This document shows, piece after piece, positions 16,979 through 27,487 of a stretch of DNA of 43,908 nt. Source of the DNA: Patescibacteria group bacterium (GTDB lineage: Bacteria; Patescibacteriota; Minisyncoccia; Phycocordibacterales; Phycocordibacteraceae); contig JAJDCJ010000017.1 of assembly GCA_029260935.1 (NCBI GenBank), forward strand, positions 1 through 43,908, given 5' to 3'. Each line of letters opens with the position of its first letter. Position 1 is the first letter of the stretch. Position numbers and translations under genes: made by a program. The notes beneath the pieces are model-generated. The model ran no database searches, had not been told where the DNA came from, and worked only from the letters and a program-made list of their open reading frames with translations.

Positions 16979-18227
16979 TTCTCACGGCCTCTGCAATACG
17001 CAAACGGCCACTTGAAACGTCTTCAATCATACGCTCAAACACTTTGTCACTTTCCTCAGGGTTTGGGTCATAGAAAGAAAAAGCATTAAGAGCTGATTCT
17101 TGGAACACCGCCTCATAAGGACTGTCAGGTGATGCAAACGAAACGTCGCGCCTGACCGAAGGAAGGTTGGTCAGGGTGTTAAGTGTTCTTTGACTTTGTG
17201 CGCCTGAAAGCGTAGCTGCAACCTGAAGTGCCCCTTGTGGGTTTCGCGCCCCTCGTGGAAGCGAAAGTGCAAATAATTCTGCAGGAACCGCAACACGTCC
17301 TTCGCGAACACGAGGATATGAAGAAACATCAAAGTTTAAATTAGGATTTCCATCCCGAAGAGAAAACACTTCGCTGGCCTTGCCTAAATACACCGCCAAG
17401 GTTCCGGCGAGAAATGCGTCACGGGCATTCGGCTGTGAGCGGTTCCATGAGTATGTGCTTTTAACAGGATCTGAAAAATCAACATAGAAACGAAGCGCTG
17501 ACTCTGCCGGAGACTCAGTGGTGTCTGAACGCCCACTAAACACGGACTGAAGTATTCCCGACTCGTCAGGTGCCACAATATCATTACCCAAACCGTACAC
17601 GAGTGAAATAAAGATATCTTTGGCGTGTGCTATATTTCCCCACTGACCGAGTGCAACGGCGCTTTGAATTAACGTTCCATTTTCTCTACTTTTTGAAAGA
17701 CGAGTAGGGATCTCTGAAAACTCGTCCCAAAAACGCGGAGGTCTCGCCACACCTGCTTCCGAGAAAAGCGTGCGGTTCCAATACAGCACGAATGGGTCAA
17801 TGTAAAATGGAAGCCCTAAAATACCTGAACTCGTAAGGTATACCTCCCCTGCTTCAATAAACGAGTCTTGAAAGTCCCTTCTTGAAACAGAACGGAATGA
17901 AATCAGTTGCACCTTGTCACCATGGCTCACCACTAAATCACTTGGCAAAAGAATAAGGTCAGGGCCACTACCCGTTGCAATTGATTCAACTAACGTTCGT
18001 GGAAACACCTGCTCAGGAACTTCCCTATAGGAAACTCCATTAAACCCGTCCGAACTTCTGGCAACGTCGCGTAGCATCTCATCAACAATCTCCTCAGGAA
18101 GGGAGCCCCATATTGCAACAGTACCTACTTGTGCGCCACGATTTCCACTGAACGTTGCAAACATAAATACCGCGCTGAGCGCCAGCGCACCGAATACGAG
18201 AAGTAGAACAACTTGAAAAGATTTCAT
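16938..18227 (-). CDS. ABC-type extracellular solute-binding protein (family 1, sugar-binding-like)
   Basis: TGSGPDLILLPSDLVV, GLPFYIDPFVLYWNRTLFSEAGVARPPRFWDEF. Confidence 0.85.
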   Translation of the reverse strand: MKSFQVVLLLVFGALALSAVFMFATFSGNRGAQVGTVAIWGSLPEEIVDEMLRDVARSSDGFNGVSYREVPEQVFPRTLVESIATGSGPDLILLPSDLVVSHGDKVQLISFRSVSRRDFQDSFIEAGEVYLTSSGILGLPFYIDPFVLYWNRTLFSEAGVARPPRFWDEFSEIPTRLSKSRENGTLIQSAVALGQWGNIAHAKDIFISLVYGLGNDIVAPDESGILQSVFSGRSDTTESPAESALRFYVDFSDPVKSTYSWNRSQPNARDAFLAGTLAVYLGKASEVFSLRDGNPNLNFDVSSYPRVREGRVAVPAELFALSLPRGARNPQGALQVAATLSGAQSQRTLNTLTNLPSVRRDVSFASPDSPYEAVFQESALNAFSFYDPNPEESDKVFERMIEDVSSGRLRIAEAVRSGQQALQALLRVQ

Positions 18228-18874
18228 TATATTTTTGTCGCAATAAACGCGTAGTGGTGACTTCCGCTGGGCACCATAGCGCCTACCATAAACCCGCGCG
18301 AGCGGAACAAGCGCACTGACTCGCCGGGCGCTATCACCTGCGCTTCAGTCGGACCCATATTGTTAAAAGAAGATGTCCAGTCAACAAACAGTACTACTCC
18401 TAATGGTCCCAGTACGCGGTACAGCTCGTCAAGAAACACCTCTCTTTCTGTAATGGCATGGAGTGTATTTGAAACAACAGCACCCTGAAGGAGTCCATCT
18501 TTAAGAGGAATGCCTTGATTCAAATCAGTCTGCAGTGAAAACAGGTTATCCGCTTTCTGTGTAACATGCTCGCGATGGAAGCGATTTACAACATCAGGGA
18601 GAATATCAAATGTATACACTGCCCCATCTTCTGAAATTTTATCTTGAAGAAGTGTTGTGTATTCGCCACTGCCGGCACCGAAATCAGCCACGCGTGCATT
18701 GCTCCGAATAGGGAGATGAGTAATAACTTGTATTGGGCTTACGAACATATCTCTATTGTAACAATGAAAAAGACCCTTTGACGGGACCCTTGTGAACAAA
18801 ACCACACAAGACGCGTGGAGGTTAATTAATTTCTTCTTAAATGCTCGGCGCAGTCGTTGCACCAATTCGGACAT
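18227..18874 (-). CDS. SAM-dependent class I methyltransferase
   Basis: VADFGAGSGEYTTLLQDKI...GAVYTFDILPDVV...GAVVSNTLHAI; start may be an internal Met near MFVSPIQVITHLP. Confidence 0.8.
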   Translation of the reverse strand: MSELVQRLRRAFKKKLINLHASCVVLFTRVPSKGLFHCYNRDMFVSPIQVITHLPIRSNARVADFGAGSGEYTTLLQDKISEDGAVYTFDILPDVVNRFHREHVTQKADNLFSLQTDLNQGIPLKDGLLQGAVVSNTLHAITEREVFLDELYRVLGPLGVVLFVDWTSSFNNMGPTEAQVIAPGESVRLFRSRGFMVGAMVPSGSHHYAFIATKI

Positions 18875-18975
18875 TTATTTTCAATTTTAGTATACGGAAA
18901 AGAAATTCCACAACGTTTACAGTTACAACGCTTTCTACTTGATCGTATGATTTTCAGTGAAAACTTTTCACTCAT
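18826..18975 (-). CDS. Small zinc-ribbon-like protein
   Basis: 49-aa translation MSEKFSLKIIRSSRKRCNCKRCGISFPYTKIENKCPNWCNDCAEHLRRN with four CxxC-type Cys; overlaps the upstream end of ORF 18227-18874, supporting an internal start for that gene. Confidence 0.55.
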   Translation of the reverse strand: MSEKFSLKIIRSSRKRCNCKRCGISFPYTKIENKCPNWCNDCAEHLRRN

Positions 18976-18993
18976 AGTTAGATGCAAGTTATA

Positions 18994-19116
18994 TTATTTA
19001 TGTTCCGGAGAACAGCCACATATACCGCACGTTCCTGACTTACATCCACAGTAACGCCGACACTGTCCACCGCACCCGCAGTTGGAACATGAATCGTCAA
19101 TCTGTTCTTTTCCCAT
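18994..19116 (-). CDS. Very small Cys-rich, metallothionein-like protein
   Basis: MGKEQIDDSCSNCGCGGQCRRYCGCKSGTCGICGCSPEHK: 9 Cys in 26 residues. Confidence 0.5.
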   Translation of the reverse strand: MGKEQIDDSCSNCGCGGQCRRYCGCKSGTCGICGCSPEHK

Positions 19117-19138
19117 AAAATTATAGTACCACAAGTAC

Positions 19139-21622
19139 TTAAAACGCGGCAAATGCAGCAATAGCGTCACCTTCACGTAACTTCATAATACGAACCCCCT
19201 GCGTTGCACGACCCAGTGCAGGTACTTGACTCAACTCTGTGCGAATGACCTGCCCCTTCTTACTTGCCACAATTATTTCTGTCATCTTTTCTTGTTCAAT
19301 AACAAGAGCTGCTATGACTGGACCAGTTTTTTGAGTTACGTTTGCTGTCTTTATACCGCCACCTGCACGTTTTTGAATTTTATACTCTTTAAGAGGCGTA
19401 CACTTACCGTATCCACGGTCAGTAACTACCAAAAGATGTGCCTTATGTATATCACCCACCACGCCAGCGCCAACAACCTTATCTCCTTTTGCTAATTTAA
19501 TACCAGAAACACCAGCTGCTGTTCTTCCCATTACTCTCACGTCTGATTCTTTAAAGTGAATTGACTGCCCTTTTTCAGTAACAAGAGAAACTGATTCTTT
19601 CTCAGAAACTGGAAGTGCCCCAATGAGTCTGTCGTCACTTGAAAGAGTGATAGCAATAATGCCACTTTTACGCACATCTTCAAATTGATTTGCCTTTACC
19701 TTCTTAGTGGTTCCTGATTGTGTAACCAGTAGGAATGAGTCTGCACCACCCTTTTTAGGAACACTCAAAACACTGGTGACATGCTCTTCCTGCGACAGTG
19801 GTAGTACATTCATAATTGACTTACCTTTCGTGGCTCGCCTTCCTTCCGGGATTTCATACATACGTGTACGGTACACTTTTCCCCGATCGGTAAAGAAGAG
19901 AATGGAGTCATGTGTTGAACCCTCAAGGAATCGTGTGACGAAATCTTCGTCTTTTGTTGAGAGGTCAATGACCCCCACACCGCCACGATTTTGCACCTTG
20001 TATTCGCTCGGATTTGTTCTTTTAATGTAGCCACTATTGGTCAACGTCAGCATAGACGGCTCATCAGGAATTAAATCCTCAACTGCCATGTTTTTAACCT
20101 CTCCCTTTACCACCTTTGTGCGACGCTCGTCGCCATATTTTTCTCCTATTGCCTCTAACTCCTTCTTGACCACTGCAAGTATCTTCTTGGCACTTGCCAG
20201 TATAGCTTCAAGTTCTTTAATAAGTACCTGCAACTCTTTCAGTTCATCTTCAATCTTCTTACGTTCAAGGCCGGCAAGTTTTGAAAGACGCATTTCAAGA
20301 ATCGCCGTTGCCTGTGCATCTGAAAATTTAAATTTCTTTTTCAACTCAGCGTGCGCTGTTGGTACATCTTTTGACTTCTTAATCAACGCAATAATTTCGT
20401 CAATATGGTCAAGTGCCTTTTTAAGGCCAAGTAAAATATGTTCACGATCTTTTGCTTTCTTGAGGTCAAACTTAGCACGACGAGTCACTACCTCTTTGCG
20501 GTGATCAATAAAATGCGACAGTATTGCTTCAAGTGAAAGTGTCTGCGGTACACCATCAACCAACATCACCATATTAAAATGGAACGGATCTTCAAGCTGT
20601 GTGTGTTTATATAAATAGTTAAGCACCGTCTGTGGCTGTGCCGTTGATTTAAGGTCAACCACCACCCGAATGTCTTTTGTTGACTCATCACGTAAGTCTT
20701 TAATACCCTCAACTTTTTTGTCTCGCACCAAGTCAGCTATTTTTATAATCAGGTCTGATTTATTGACACGATACGGAATGCTGGTGATGATAATTTGTGC
20801 ATTCCCTTTCTTGTCCTCAGTAATTTCAGCATCGCCTCGCACCACCACTGGCCCACGGCCTGTAGTGTAGGCGTGCGCAATATCTTTTTGATTAAAGGCA
20901 ATACCACCGACTGGGAAGTCAGGCCCTTTTACAAACGCGAGTAAGTCATCAGAAGACGCCTTTGGATTATCAATTAAATGAACTGTCGCATCAACAACTT
21001 CTTTAAGGTTGTGTGGCGGAATGTTCGTTGCCATACCAACTGCAATTCCCAATGTTCCATTTAACAAAAGGTTAGGGATTGAAGCAGGAAGTACTTCAGG
21101 TTCTAACTGAGTACTGTCATAGTTAGGTCGCCACTCAACAGTCTCTTTTTCCAAGTCACGAAGAAGCTCGGACGCAAGGGGCGCCATACGTGCCTCGGTA
21201 TAACGCATGGCAGCAGCCGAGTCGCCATCAATAGAGCCGAAGTTTCCCTGTCCAATAACCATTGGGTATCGGAACGTAAAGTCCTGCGCCATTTTTACCA
21301 TCGCCTCATATACTGAAGAGTCTCCGTGCGGGTGATACTTACCCAAAACATCACCAACAACAGCAGCTGATTTACGTGACTTTGACTGGGACGTCAGACC
21401 CATTTTATGCATCGCAAAGAGAATACGGCGGTGCACTGGCTTCAAACCATCACGCACGTCAGGAAGTGCACGGCTCGTTATAACGCTCATGGCGTAATCA
21501 AGGTAACTCTCCTGCATTTCGGTCGTTATAGAACGACGAATAATCCCAGAGTGTTTTTGAGGAGTGGTGTCATCAGGATTATTCCCCTGTCCGTTTACAG
21601 GTATATCTTTTTTACGAGGCAT
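19139..21622 (-). CDS. gyrA: DNA gyrase subunit A
   Basis: [90 protein letters not shown]-terminal beta-pinwheel repeats. Confidence 0.97.
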   Translation of the reverse strand: MPRKKDIPVNGQGNNPDDTTPQKHSGIIRRSITTEMQESYLDYAMSVITSRALPDVRDGLKPVHRRILFAMHKMGLTSQSKSRKSAAVVGDVLGKYHPHGDSSVYEAMVKMAQDFTFRYPMVIGQGNFGSIDGDSAAAMRYTEARMAPLASELLRDLEKETVEWRPNYDSTQLEPEVLPASIPNLLLNGTLGIAVGMATNIPPHNLKEVVDATVHLIDNPKASSDDLLAFVKGPDFPVGGIAFNQKDIAHAYTTGRGPVVVRGDAEITEDKKGNAQIIITSIPYRVNKSDLIIKIADLVRDKKVEGIKDLRDESTKDIRVVVDLKSTAQPQTVLNYLYKHTQLEDPFHFNMVMLVDGVPQTLSLEAILSHFIDHRKEVVTRRAKFDLKKAKDREHILLGLKKALDHIDEIIALIKKSKDVPTAHAELKKKFKFSDAQATAILEMRLSKLAGLERKKIEDELKELQVLIKELEAILASAKKILAVVKKELEAIGEKYGDERRTKVVKGEVKNMAVEDLIPDEPSMLTLTNSGYIKRTNPSEYKVQNRGGVGVIDLSTKDEDFVTRFLEGSTHDSILFFTDRGKVYRTRMYEIPEGRRATKGKSIMNVLPLSQEEHVTSVLSVPKKGGADSFLLVTQSGTTKKVKANQFEDVRKSGIIAITLSSDDRLIGALPVSEKESVSLVTEKGQSIHFKESDVRVMGRTAAGVSGIKLAKGDKVVGAGVVGDIHKAHLLVVTDRGYGKCTPLKEYKIQKRAGGGIKTANVTQKTGPVIAALVIEQEKMTEIIVASKKGQVIRTELSQVPALGRATQGVRIMKLREGDAIAAFAAF

Positions 21623-21718
21623 ATATAGTACCTATTATAATAGTAAACCGTCTACAACGCCAATTACCTCTGCATGGATAATTAAAAATCCAACACCACA
21701 CACATTCTTTTTATACAT

Positions 21719-21925
21719 CTAATAGGGAGAAACAATGCCACCGCTCTCCTGCTGTGGTGTGACTACCTGCCCATCAGAGAAAACCATGCTCCGCAATGAA
21801 ACCAAAAGAAGCCACACTCCAATAAGGATGAGGACTGACACTGCAGTCACGACAAAGGTAACCTGTCGGCGTACTTCAATAGGTTGTGTGCGTAAACGAT
21901 CTATATACCCAAAAATATCAAGCAT
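21719..21925 (-). CDS. Small single-TM hypothetical protein
   Basis: MLDIFGYIDRLRTQPIEVRRQVTFVVTAVSVLILIGVWLLLVSL. Confidence 0.5.
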   Translation of the reverse strand: MLDIFGYIDRLRTQPIEVRRQVTFVVTAVSVLILIGVWLLLVSLRSMVFSDGQVVTPQQESGGIVSPY

Positions 21926-21942
21926 ACTTCACCATAGTGTTA

Positions 21943-22566
21943 TTACTTAAACACTGCAATGTCACCGCGCATCACCGAAATATCTTTTGCGCGTATTGAC
22001 ATCTTCTCAATTGACTTGCCGTCAGTGCCACCGGCCATCTTAATAAATGACTTCAAGTCATCACTATCACCAACGGCATACGGGATAATAAGCTTTGGTT
22101 CAAGCGATACCACTAACTCGTGCGCTACTTTCGGCGCCAGAGTCGCACCGCCAACGGGGATAAATATAATATCAACTTCATCAATACTTGAACGCACATC
22201 ATGTGGTAATTTCCCTGAAGAAAGCGCTCCTAAAAAGAGTATCTGCATACCGTCAAACTCAACATTATAAATAGTGTTGGCATAGTCACTCGTCTCCCCT
22301 TGAAGCGCCCCTTCTGAAGGAAAACCAGTTGCTGTCATCTCACCCACTTCATATGCACCGGGGCCGGAAATAACAAACGGCTCCTTCCCACTATGGCTTG
22401 CCGTATCAACACCACTCCAATCAGGATGATCCGTTGCAACCAGGACAATGTCCGACCCAAACTTTGAAACCTTAAAAGAGCTTTTAGCGCTTGGTGGATT
22501 AACAGCAATAGTAGTGTCTTTTGCGGACAATTTAAACGCATGCCCTCCTACGTACGTAATGTTCAT
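21943..22566 (-). CDS. MBL-fold metal-dependent hydrolase-like protein (UPF0173/L-ascorbate-lactonase-like)
   Basis: MNITYVGGHAFKLSAKDTTIAVNPP, LVATDHPDWSG, VDIIFIPVGGATLAPKVAHELVVSLEPKLIIPYAVGD. Confidence 0.75.
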   Translation of the reverse strand: MNITYVGGHAFKLSAKDTTIAVNPPSAKSSFKVSKFGSDIVLVATDHPDWSGVDTASHSGKEPFVISGPGAYEVGEMTATGFPSEGALQGETSDYANTIYNVEFDGMQILFLGALSSGKLPHDVRSSIDEVDIIFIPVGGATLAPKVAHELVVSLEPKLIIPYAVGDSDDLKSFIKMAGGTDGKSIEKMSIRAKDISVMRGDIAVFK

Positions 22567-22782
22567 GAAAAAAGTATACCAGGTTCTTGAGAAATTAGGT
22601 ATACAATACTTCAGATATAGGAAATACTGCTATTTGAAAGCCGTTCTATACTATGCTATTGTTTCTAACGTATTCCTCATTACTGAGGAATTTTTAGTTC
22701 CACTTTGAGCAGCATTAACCCTTTTCTAGGCATTAGGAAACTCGTACCTACTAAAGTATCTGCTTAATCACTGACTATATCT

Positions 22783-23865
22783 ATGACACAAGAAGAAAAT
22801 ACAAACGATGCAATGCATCACTACTTAGAAGAAGCACCACACGCTCCGCAAATCGGAGAGTCTATTGAAGGGCCGGTAGTTGCAATCAGTAGCGGTAAAG
22901 TCTATATAGACCTTCCTCCTTTTGGCACCGGTATTATTTATGGCCGTGAGTATTTGGCTGCACGCGATATTCTGAAAAAAGTTGCCCTCGGCGACACTGT
23001 TTCAGCGAAAATTGTAAACAACGAAAACAAGGACGGCTACATTGAACTCTCACTAAAAGAAGCCCGCCAGGCAATGATCTGGTCTGACGCAGAAGAGGCA
23101 ATCGCCTCAGGCACCGTGTTTGAACTTACTATTAAAGACGCCAACAAAGGTGGGCTCATTGTTGGGTGGCAAGGCATCAACGGCTTCTTGCCGGCAAGTC
23201 AGCTTAAACCAGAACATTATCCTCGTGTTGCAAATGGTGAAAAACAACTCATTCTTGATGAACTGAAGAAATTAATAGACACACCACTTTCACTTCGCAT
23301 CATAACCGCCGACCCACGTGAAGGAAAACTTATTTTCTCAGAAAGAGACACGGGCGAGGAAGCAACTGAGGCGGTAGCTGCGAGCGAATACAAGGTTGAC
23401 GATGTCCTTACCGGTGAAGTTACCGGCATGGTGGACTTTGGTATCTTTGTAAAAGTAGAGGGAGGACTAGAGGGCTTAGTACATATCTCTGAAATAGAAT
23501 GGGGCCTTGTTGAAGATCCACGTACCTATGCAAAAGTAGGCGACAAAATAAAAGTAAAAATTATTGAGATCAAAGAAGGAAAAATTTCACTCTCAATCAA
23601 ACAACTTACTGAAGATCCATGGCAGAAGGTTGCTGATAAGTATAAAAAAGAAGACACTGTTGAAGCCGCAATTATAAAGTACAACAAATACGGCGCGCTC
23701 GCTTCCATTGAAGAAGGTGTTGCCGGCTTAGTACATGTCTCCGAATTTGAAAGTGAAGAAGCGCTTAAAAACGAGCTTGGACTTGGAAAAGTCTACACAT
23801 TCAAAATTACACTCTTTGATCCAAACGAACACAAAATGACCTTGTCATACAAAAAAGAAACGTAG
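22783..23865 (+). CDS. rpsA: 30S ribosomal protein S1 (multi-S1-domain RNA-binding protein)
   Basis: Four S1 repeats, e.g. GEVTGMVDFGIFVKVEGGLEGLVHISEIEW. Confidence 0.93.
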   Translation: MTQEENTNDAMHHYLEEAPHAPQIGESIEGPVVAISSGKVYIDLPPFGTGIIYGREYLAARDILKKVALGDTVSAKIVNNENKDGYIELSLKEARQAMIWSDAEEAIASGTVFELTIKDANKGGLIVGWQGINGFLPASQLKPEHYPRVANGEKQLILDELKKLIDTPLSLRIITADPREGKLIFSERDTGEEATEAVAASEYKVDDVLTGEVTGMVDFGIFVKVEGGLEGLVHISEIEWGLVEDPRTYAKVGDKIKVKIIEIKEGKISLSIKQLTEDPWQKVADKYKKEDTVEAAIIKYNKYGALASIEEGVAGLVHVSEFESEEALKNELGLGKVYTFKITLFDPNEHKMTLSYKKET

Positions 23866-23889
23866 ACACTGAACATACACGAAACTCAT

Positions 23890-23932
23890 ACCATAAAAAA
23901 ATGTATCATATATGATACATTTTTTTATGTTA
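23890..23932. terminator. Bidirectional terminator-like palindrome after rpsA
   Basis: AAAAAATGTATCATATATGATACATTTTTT, perfect palindrome flanked by A/T tracts; a second hairpin CACACAAAGC..GCTTTGTGTG follows. Confidence 0.75.
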
Positions 23933-23976
23933 GAACAACGACAACACACAAAGCTGGCGTGCGCCGGCTTTGTGTG

Positions 23977-24168
23977 TTAAAAAATACCATTCTTTTTTCT
24001 TCTACAGGTAGGACACCGACCTTTAATTGAAATCCCCACAATCTTGCATTTAAAACACGTCCAACGCGGATCCTCTATATACGTGTCATTGGTAATTTTC
24101 CTACCGCGAGTATTGGTGTCAGGACCCTTAAAGACCTCTCTCAATTGAAAACTCATATGAGGCGACAA
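23977..24168 (-). CDS. Small zinc-ribbon hypothetical protein
   Basis: ...DPRWTCFKCKIVGISIKGRCPTCRRKKNGIF with CxxC pairs. Confidence 0.5.
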   Translation of the reverse strand: MSPHMSFQLREVFKGPDTNTRGRKITNDTYIEDPRWTCFKCKIVGISIKGRCPTCRRKKNGIF

Positions 24169-24196
24169 TACGCTCGCTTGCGGGAAAAGTCAAATC

Positions 24197-24823
24197 CTAC
24201 ACAATAGGCAGTCCATTGACCGCATTCATACCCTTCACTGGGTCGCCGGTCTCAAGAATCGTTTGCAGTGCCAAAAAAACACGCTCTTTAATGGGCCCCT
24301 GCACTTTTTCAAAATCTCCTTTAGTAAAAGATTTTAAAAGATGTTCAACCACAGCTTTCTCTCCTACCGGCTTTTTTGCACTTATAATTTTCTCGCCTTT
24401 AGCGGTGCGACTCGCCGACTTTGAAACACCCACACGAATTTTTATAAAGTTGCGTGTCTTTAGTGCACGTTCAATACTTTTAATACCATTATGTCCACCT
24501 GAGCTGGAGCCAAACGCAACGCGCACCACACCCAGTGGTAAATCAATTTCGTCATATACCACAATAAGTTTTTTTGCAGCGGCAACACTTTTTATATATT
24601 TAGAAACCGCACCTCCTGATTTATTCATATAGGTGTTGGGCAGTACTAGACGCACTCTCTCTGAAAACGCATCTCCAGTCCCCACCAAAAGATCGGGCTT
24701 TTTTTGCTCTTTTAATTCAAAATCATTCTCGTCTGCTAAGTCGTTCACCATAATACGCCCCGTGTTGTGACGCGTCTTCGTATATTCACTCCCTGGATTA
24801 CCTAAACCGACAATAGTGTACAT
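24197..24823 (-). CDS. pth: Peptidyl-tRNA hydrolase
   Basis: MYTIVGLGNPGSEYTKTRHNTGRIMVNDLA, LPNTYMNKSGGAVSKYIK, VVYDEIDLPLGVVRVAFGSSSGGHNGIKSI. Confidence 0.96.
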   Translation of the reverse strand: MYTIVGLGNPGSEYTKTRHNTGRIMVNDLADENDFELKEQKKPDLLVGTGDAFSERVRLVLPNTYMNKSGGAVSKYIKSVAAAKKLIVVYDEIDLPLGVVRVAFGSSSGGHNGIKSIERALKTRNFIKIRVGVSKSASRTAKGEKIISAKKPVGEKAVVEHLLKSFTKGDFEKVQGPIKERVFLALQTILETGDPVKGMNAVNGLPIV

Positions 24824-25011
24824 ATAAACAGCATACAGTAGTCAACACCGAGCATCTAGTACAAAAAAATTCGTATCATCGTCCATTGATGACTGCCGTT
24901 CGCTCATTGCGCTTTACTGAATGCTCGTTGCTGTTCGTTCAATACTCACTGCTCAATGCTAATTACCGAATGTCAATTGACTCTCACTACCCAACACGTA
25001 CAATACACGTA

Positions 25012-25575
25012 ATGAAAAACACACAACGTGATGGTGTCGTTGATGATCTGGTTAAGTTCGCACTCATTGCTCTTCTTATTGTGTTGCCTATCCGTATTTT
25101 TATAGCCCAACCATTTATTGTGCGCGGGGCATCAATGGAACCGACCTTTTTTGGCAACGAATATCTCATTGTTGACCAACTCACCTACCGTTTTGAGGAC
25201 CCGGAGCGTGGTGATGTCATTATTTTGCGCTATCCTCGTGACGAATCCATCTTTTTTATAAAACGCGTCATTGGACTGCCCGGAGAGACTGTTGAAATTG
25301 TCGGTACAAGTGTAGTTATACAACGTGGAGATGACGCACCCCCACTCATTCTTAATGAAGAATTTATTCCTGAAGAAAAACTCCAAAATGAGTTCGGTAT
25401 CTACACCCTAAAAGAAGAAGAGTACTTTGTGCTCGGCGACAACCGCCGAGAGAGTTCTGACTCACGTTCATGGGGTGTGCTGACACGAGACAAAGTAGTG
25501 GGACGCGCAGCTCTGCGCCTCCTTCCAATAGGACGCACAGATATTCTTCCGGGCGATCAGATGTATCAACAATAA
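25012..25575 (+). CDS. lepB: Signal peptidase I
   Basis: IAQPFIVRGASMEPTFF, RGDVIILRYPRDESIFFIKRVIGLPGETVEI, YFVLGDNRRESSDSRSWG; start at internal Met of ORF 24886-25575. Confidence 0.95.
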   Translation: MKNTQRDGVVDDLVKFALIALLIVLPIRIFIAQPFIVRGASMEPTFFGNEYLIVDQLTYRFEDPERGDVIILRYPRDESIFFIKRVIGLPGETVEIVGTSVVIQRGDDAPPLILNEEFIPEEKLQNEFGIYTLKEEEYFVLGDNRRESSDSRSWGVLTRDKVVGRAALRLLPIGRTDILPGDQMYQQ

Positions 25576-25602
25576 TTATTACGTAAACAACACTTTTTAT
25601 AT

Positions 25603-26721
25603 ATGAGATCAATTGAACGAGGAGCGAAAAGAGAATCCCTAGACGCCTTAATTTTTTCAATTGCACAAGCGTATGGTTTTACCGCACCTCCTCTTTCGCT
25701 TACGAGAAAAGACATCGCAGACACTCCCGACCACGTTGATAAAGACCTCGGGCTCATTACAAGCATTTCACAAAAAATTGGACCCGTGACTCAAACGACC
25801 CAAGCATGGGCAACGGCAAAACGCGGCGGCGGAACTGCAATAGTGTTTGCTGCAGTCAGTCCAAAAATTTCAACCGCGCAGGCATTTGTCGTAAAGGCAG
25901 CACTTGCAACTGCCGAATCAGCAGGTTTTAGCGATCCTCTGGTAAAAATATCATCAGTGGGAGATGCTGAGTCACGAAAACGATATGTCCGAGAACTCGG
26001 AAACTTCTTCAAAAAAAATATAAAGGAAATACCGGAAGATATTGCAGTACTTTCGGTAAAAAATCCAGATGAGGCAATCAAAAAAATAAAAGAGAACGAG
26101 GAAATTACCCTCAACAGTATTCCTCGGACAATTGATTATCTCTCAGAGTCGTCCCGAAAAATAATGCTTGAAACAATTGACTTATTTGAGAAACTGGAAA
26201 TCACGTACGAACTTGACCCGAACCTTGCCTCTACACCTGACGTAAATCACGAGCTTGTGTTTGCGATCGTAGGAAAAAATAAAAAAGGAGAAGAGGTACA
26301 GGTAGCAACTGGAGGGCGACTAGAAAAACCACCGAAGAGAAACCAAAAGAAAGAAAAGAACGCACCTGAATTTATCGGCATGAACGTCTTTGTTCCCGAT
26401 CAGGTTACTATAAGAAAAAATGAAATTGCGCCAACACCTGCATGTTTTGTAGTGCATGTTGGAGAAGCAGCAAAAATTAAAGCATTCACTCTTCTTGATG
26501 CGCTCTGGCGTGCACACATTTCGCTCGGGCAAGCGCTCCTTGATGACACTATTCAAGACCAAATGGAAAAAGTGACTGAGTCCAAGGCAAAATACATGGC
26601 AATCATCGGACAAAGAGAGGCACTTGATAATACAGTGATTGTAAAGAATATGACCACTCAATTACAAGAAACAGTGCCCCTTGAAAAGCTTGTCAGTCGC
26701 ATGGGTCGCGTTAAAGTATAG
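25603..26721 (+). CDS. Histidyl-tRNA synthetase-like paralog with HGTP anticodon-binding domain, catalytic core apparently degenerate
   Basis: C-terminal VVHVGEAAKIKAFTLLDALWRAHISLGQALLDDTIQDQMEKVTESKAKYMAIIGQREALDNTVIVKNM; RGLDYYT-type HisRS signature not seen. Confidence 0.65.
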   Translation: MRSIERGAKRESLDALIFSIAQAYGFTAPPLSLTRKDIADTPDHVDKDLGLITSISQKIGPVTQTTQAWATAKRGGGTAIVFAAVSPKISTAQAFVVKAALATAESAGFSDPLVKISSVGDAESRKRYVRELGNFFKKNIKEIPEDIAVLSVKNPDEAIKKIKENEEITLNSIPRTIDYLSESSRKIMLETIDLFEKLEITYELDPNLASTPDVNHELVFAIVGKNKKGEEVQVATGGRLEKPPKRNQKKEKNAPEFIGMNVFVPDQVTIRKNEIAPTPACFVVHVGEAAKIKAFTLLDALWRAHISLGQALLDDTIQDQMEKVTESKAKYMAIIGQREALDNTVIVKNMTTQLQETVPLEKLVSRMGRVKV

Positions 26722-26792
26722 CGCTTGTTTCCTCACACTTTGCGCAAGACGTAGCTTGCATATAAAGAAGCGGTGTGTTTTAATTGTCACAC

Positions 26793-27044
26793 ATGATTAC
26801 AGTATCAGTAGAAAAGAATGAGAACGAGAATACAACCTCGCTTATTCGTCGTTTCTCACGACGAGTACAAGGATCTGGTGTCGTGCGTCGCGCAAAAGGA
26901 ATTCGCTTTCACGCGCGTGCAATTTCAAAAACAAAACGCCGAACTTCAGCAGTCCGTAGATTACGCCGCACTGAAGATATGAAGGAAAAGGAGCTCCTGG
27001 GTCTTATTATTCCTCGCACAAGAGGGAGGGGCAGGGGAAGATAA
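26793..27044 (+). CDS. rpsU: Ribosomal protein bS21-like
   Basis: MITVSVEKNENENTTSLIRRFSRRVQGSGVVRRAKGIRFHARAISKTKRRTSAVRRLRR. Confidence 0.65.
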   Translation: MITVSVEKNENENTTSLIRRFSRRVQGSGVVRRAKGIRFHARAISKTKRRTSAVRRLRRTEDMKEKELLGLIIPRTRGRGRGR

Positions 27045-27063
27045 TACTCGCCCACAAGCATCA

Positions 27064-27459
27064 ATGGACACATTTGCAATCACCAATGGCACACGAGGCA
27101 CCCTTCCTCGGGTGCCATTTTTAGTAATGAAAGAGAAAATACTGGGCAAAAGATATTCACTCTCGTTAGTGTTTATAGGTACTTCGCGCATGAGACGGCT
27201 CAATGCCACATACCGAAAAAAGGATATGCCGACTGATATCCTCTCTTTTCCCCTCTCAAAAACTGAAGGTGAGATGTTTATTAATCGAAATGTTGCCGAT
27301 ACGAAGGCAAAAGACTTCGGGCTCTCTACAATGCACTATTTCTCCTATATATTTATCCACGGTTGTTTGCATTTGAAGGGAATGGAACACGGGCGTACAA
27401 TGGAAAAAGAGGAAGACTCGTGGTGTCGCGTATTTACTATACCTACCTCTACCCGATAG
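27064..27459 (+). CDS. ybeY: Endoribonuclease YbeY
   Basis: MRRLNATYRKKDMPTDILSFPL and FIHGCLHLKGMEHGRTMEKEED; usual HGxLHLxGYDH site recognisable. Confidence 0.85.
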   Translation: MDTFAITNGTRGTLPRVPFLVMKEKILGKRYSLSLVFIGTSRMRRLNATYRKKDMPTDILSFPLSKTEGEMFINRNVADTKAKDFGLSTMHYFSYIFIHGCLHLKGMEHGRTMEKEEDSWCRVFTIPTSTR

Positions 27460-27487
27460 CGCGCTCAAGAGTCCCCACATATAACCT

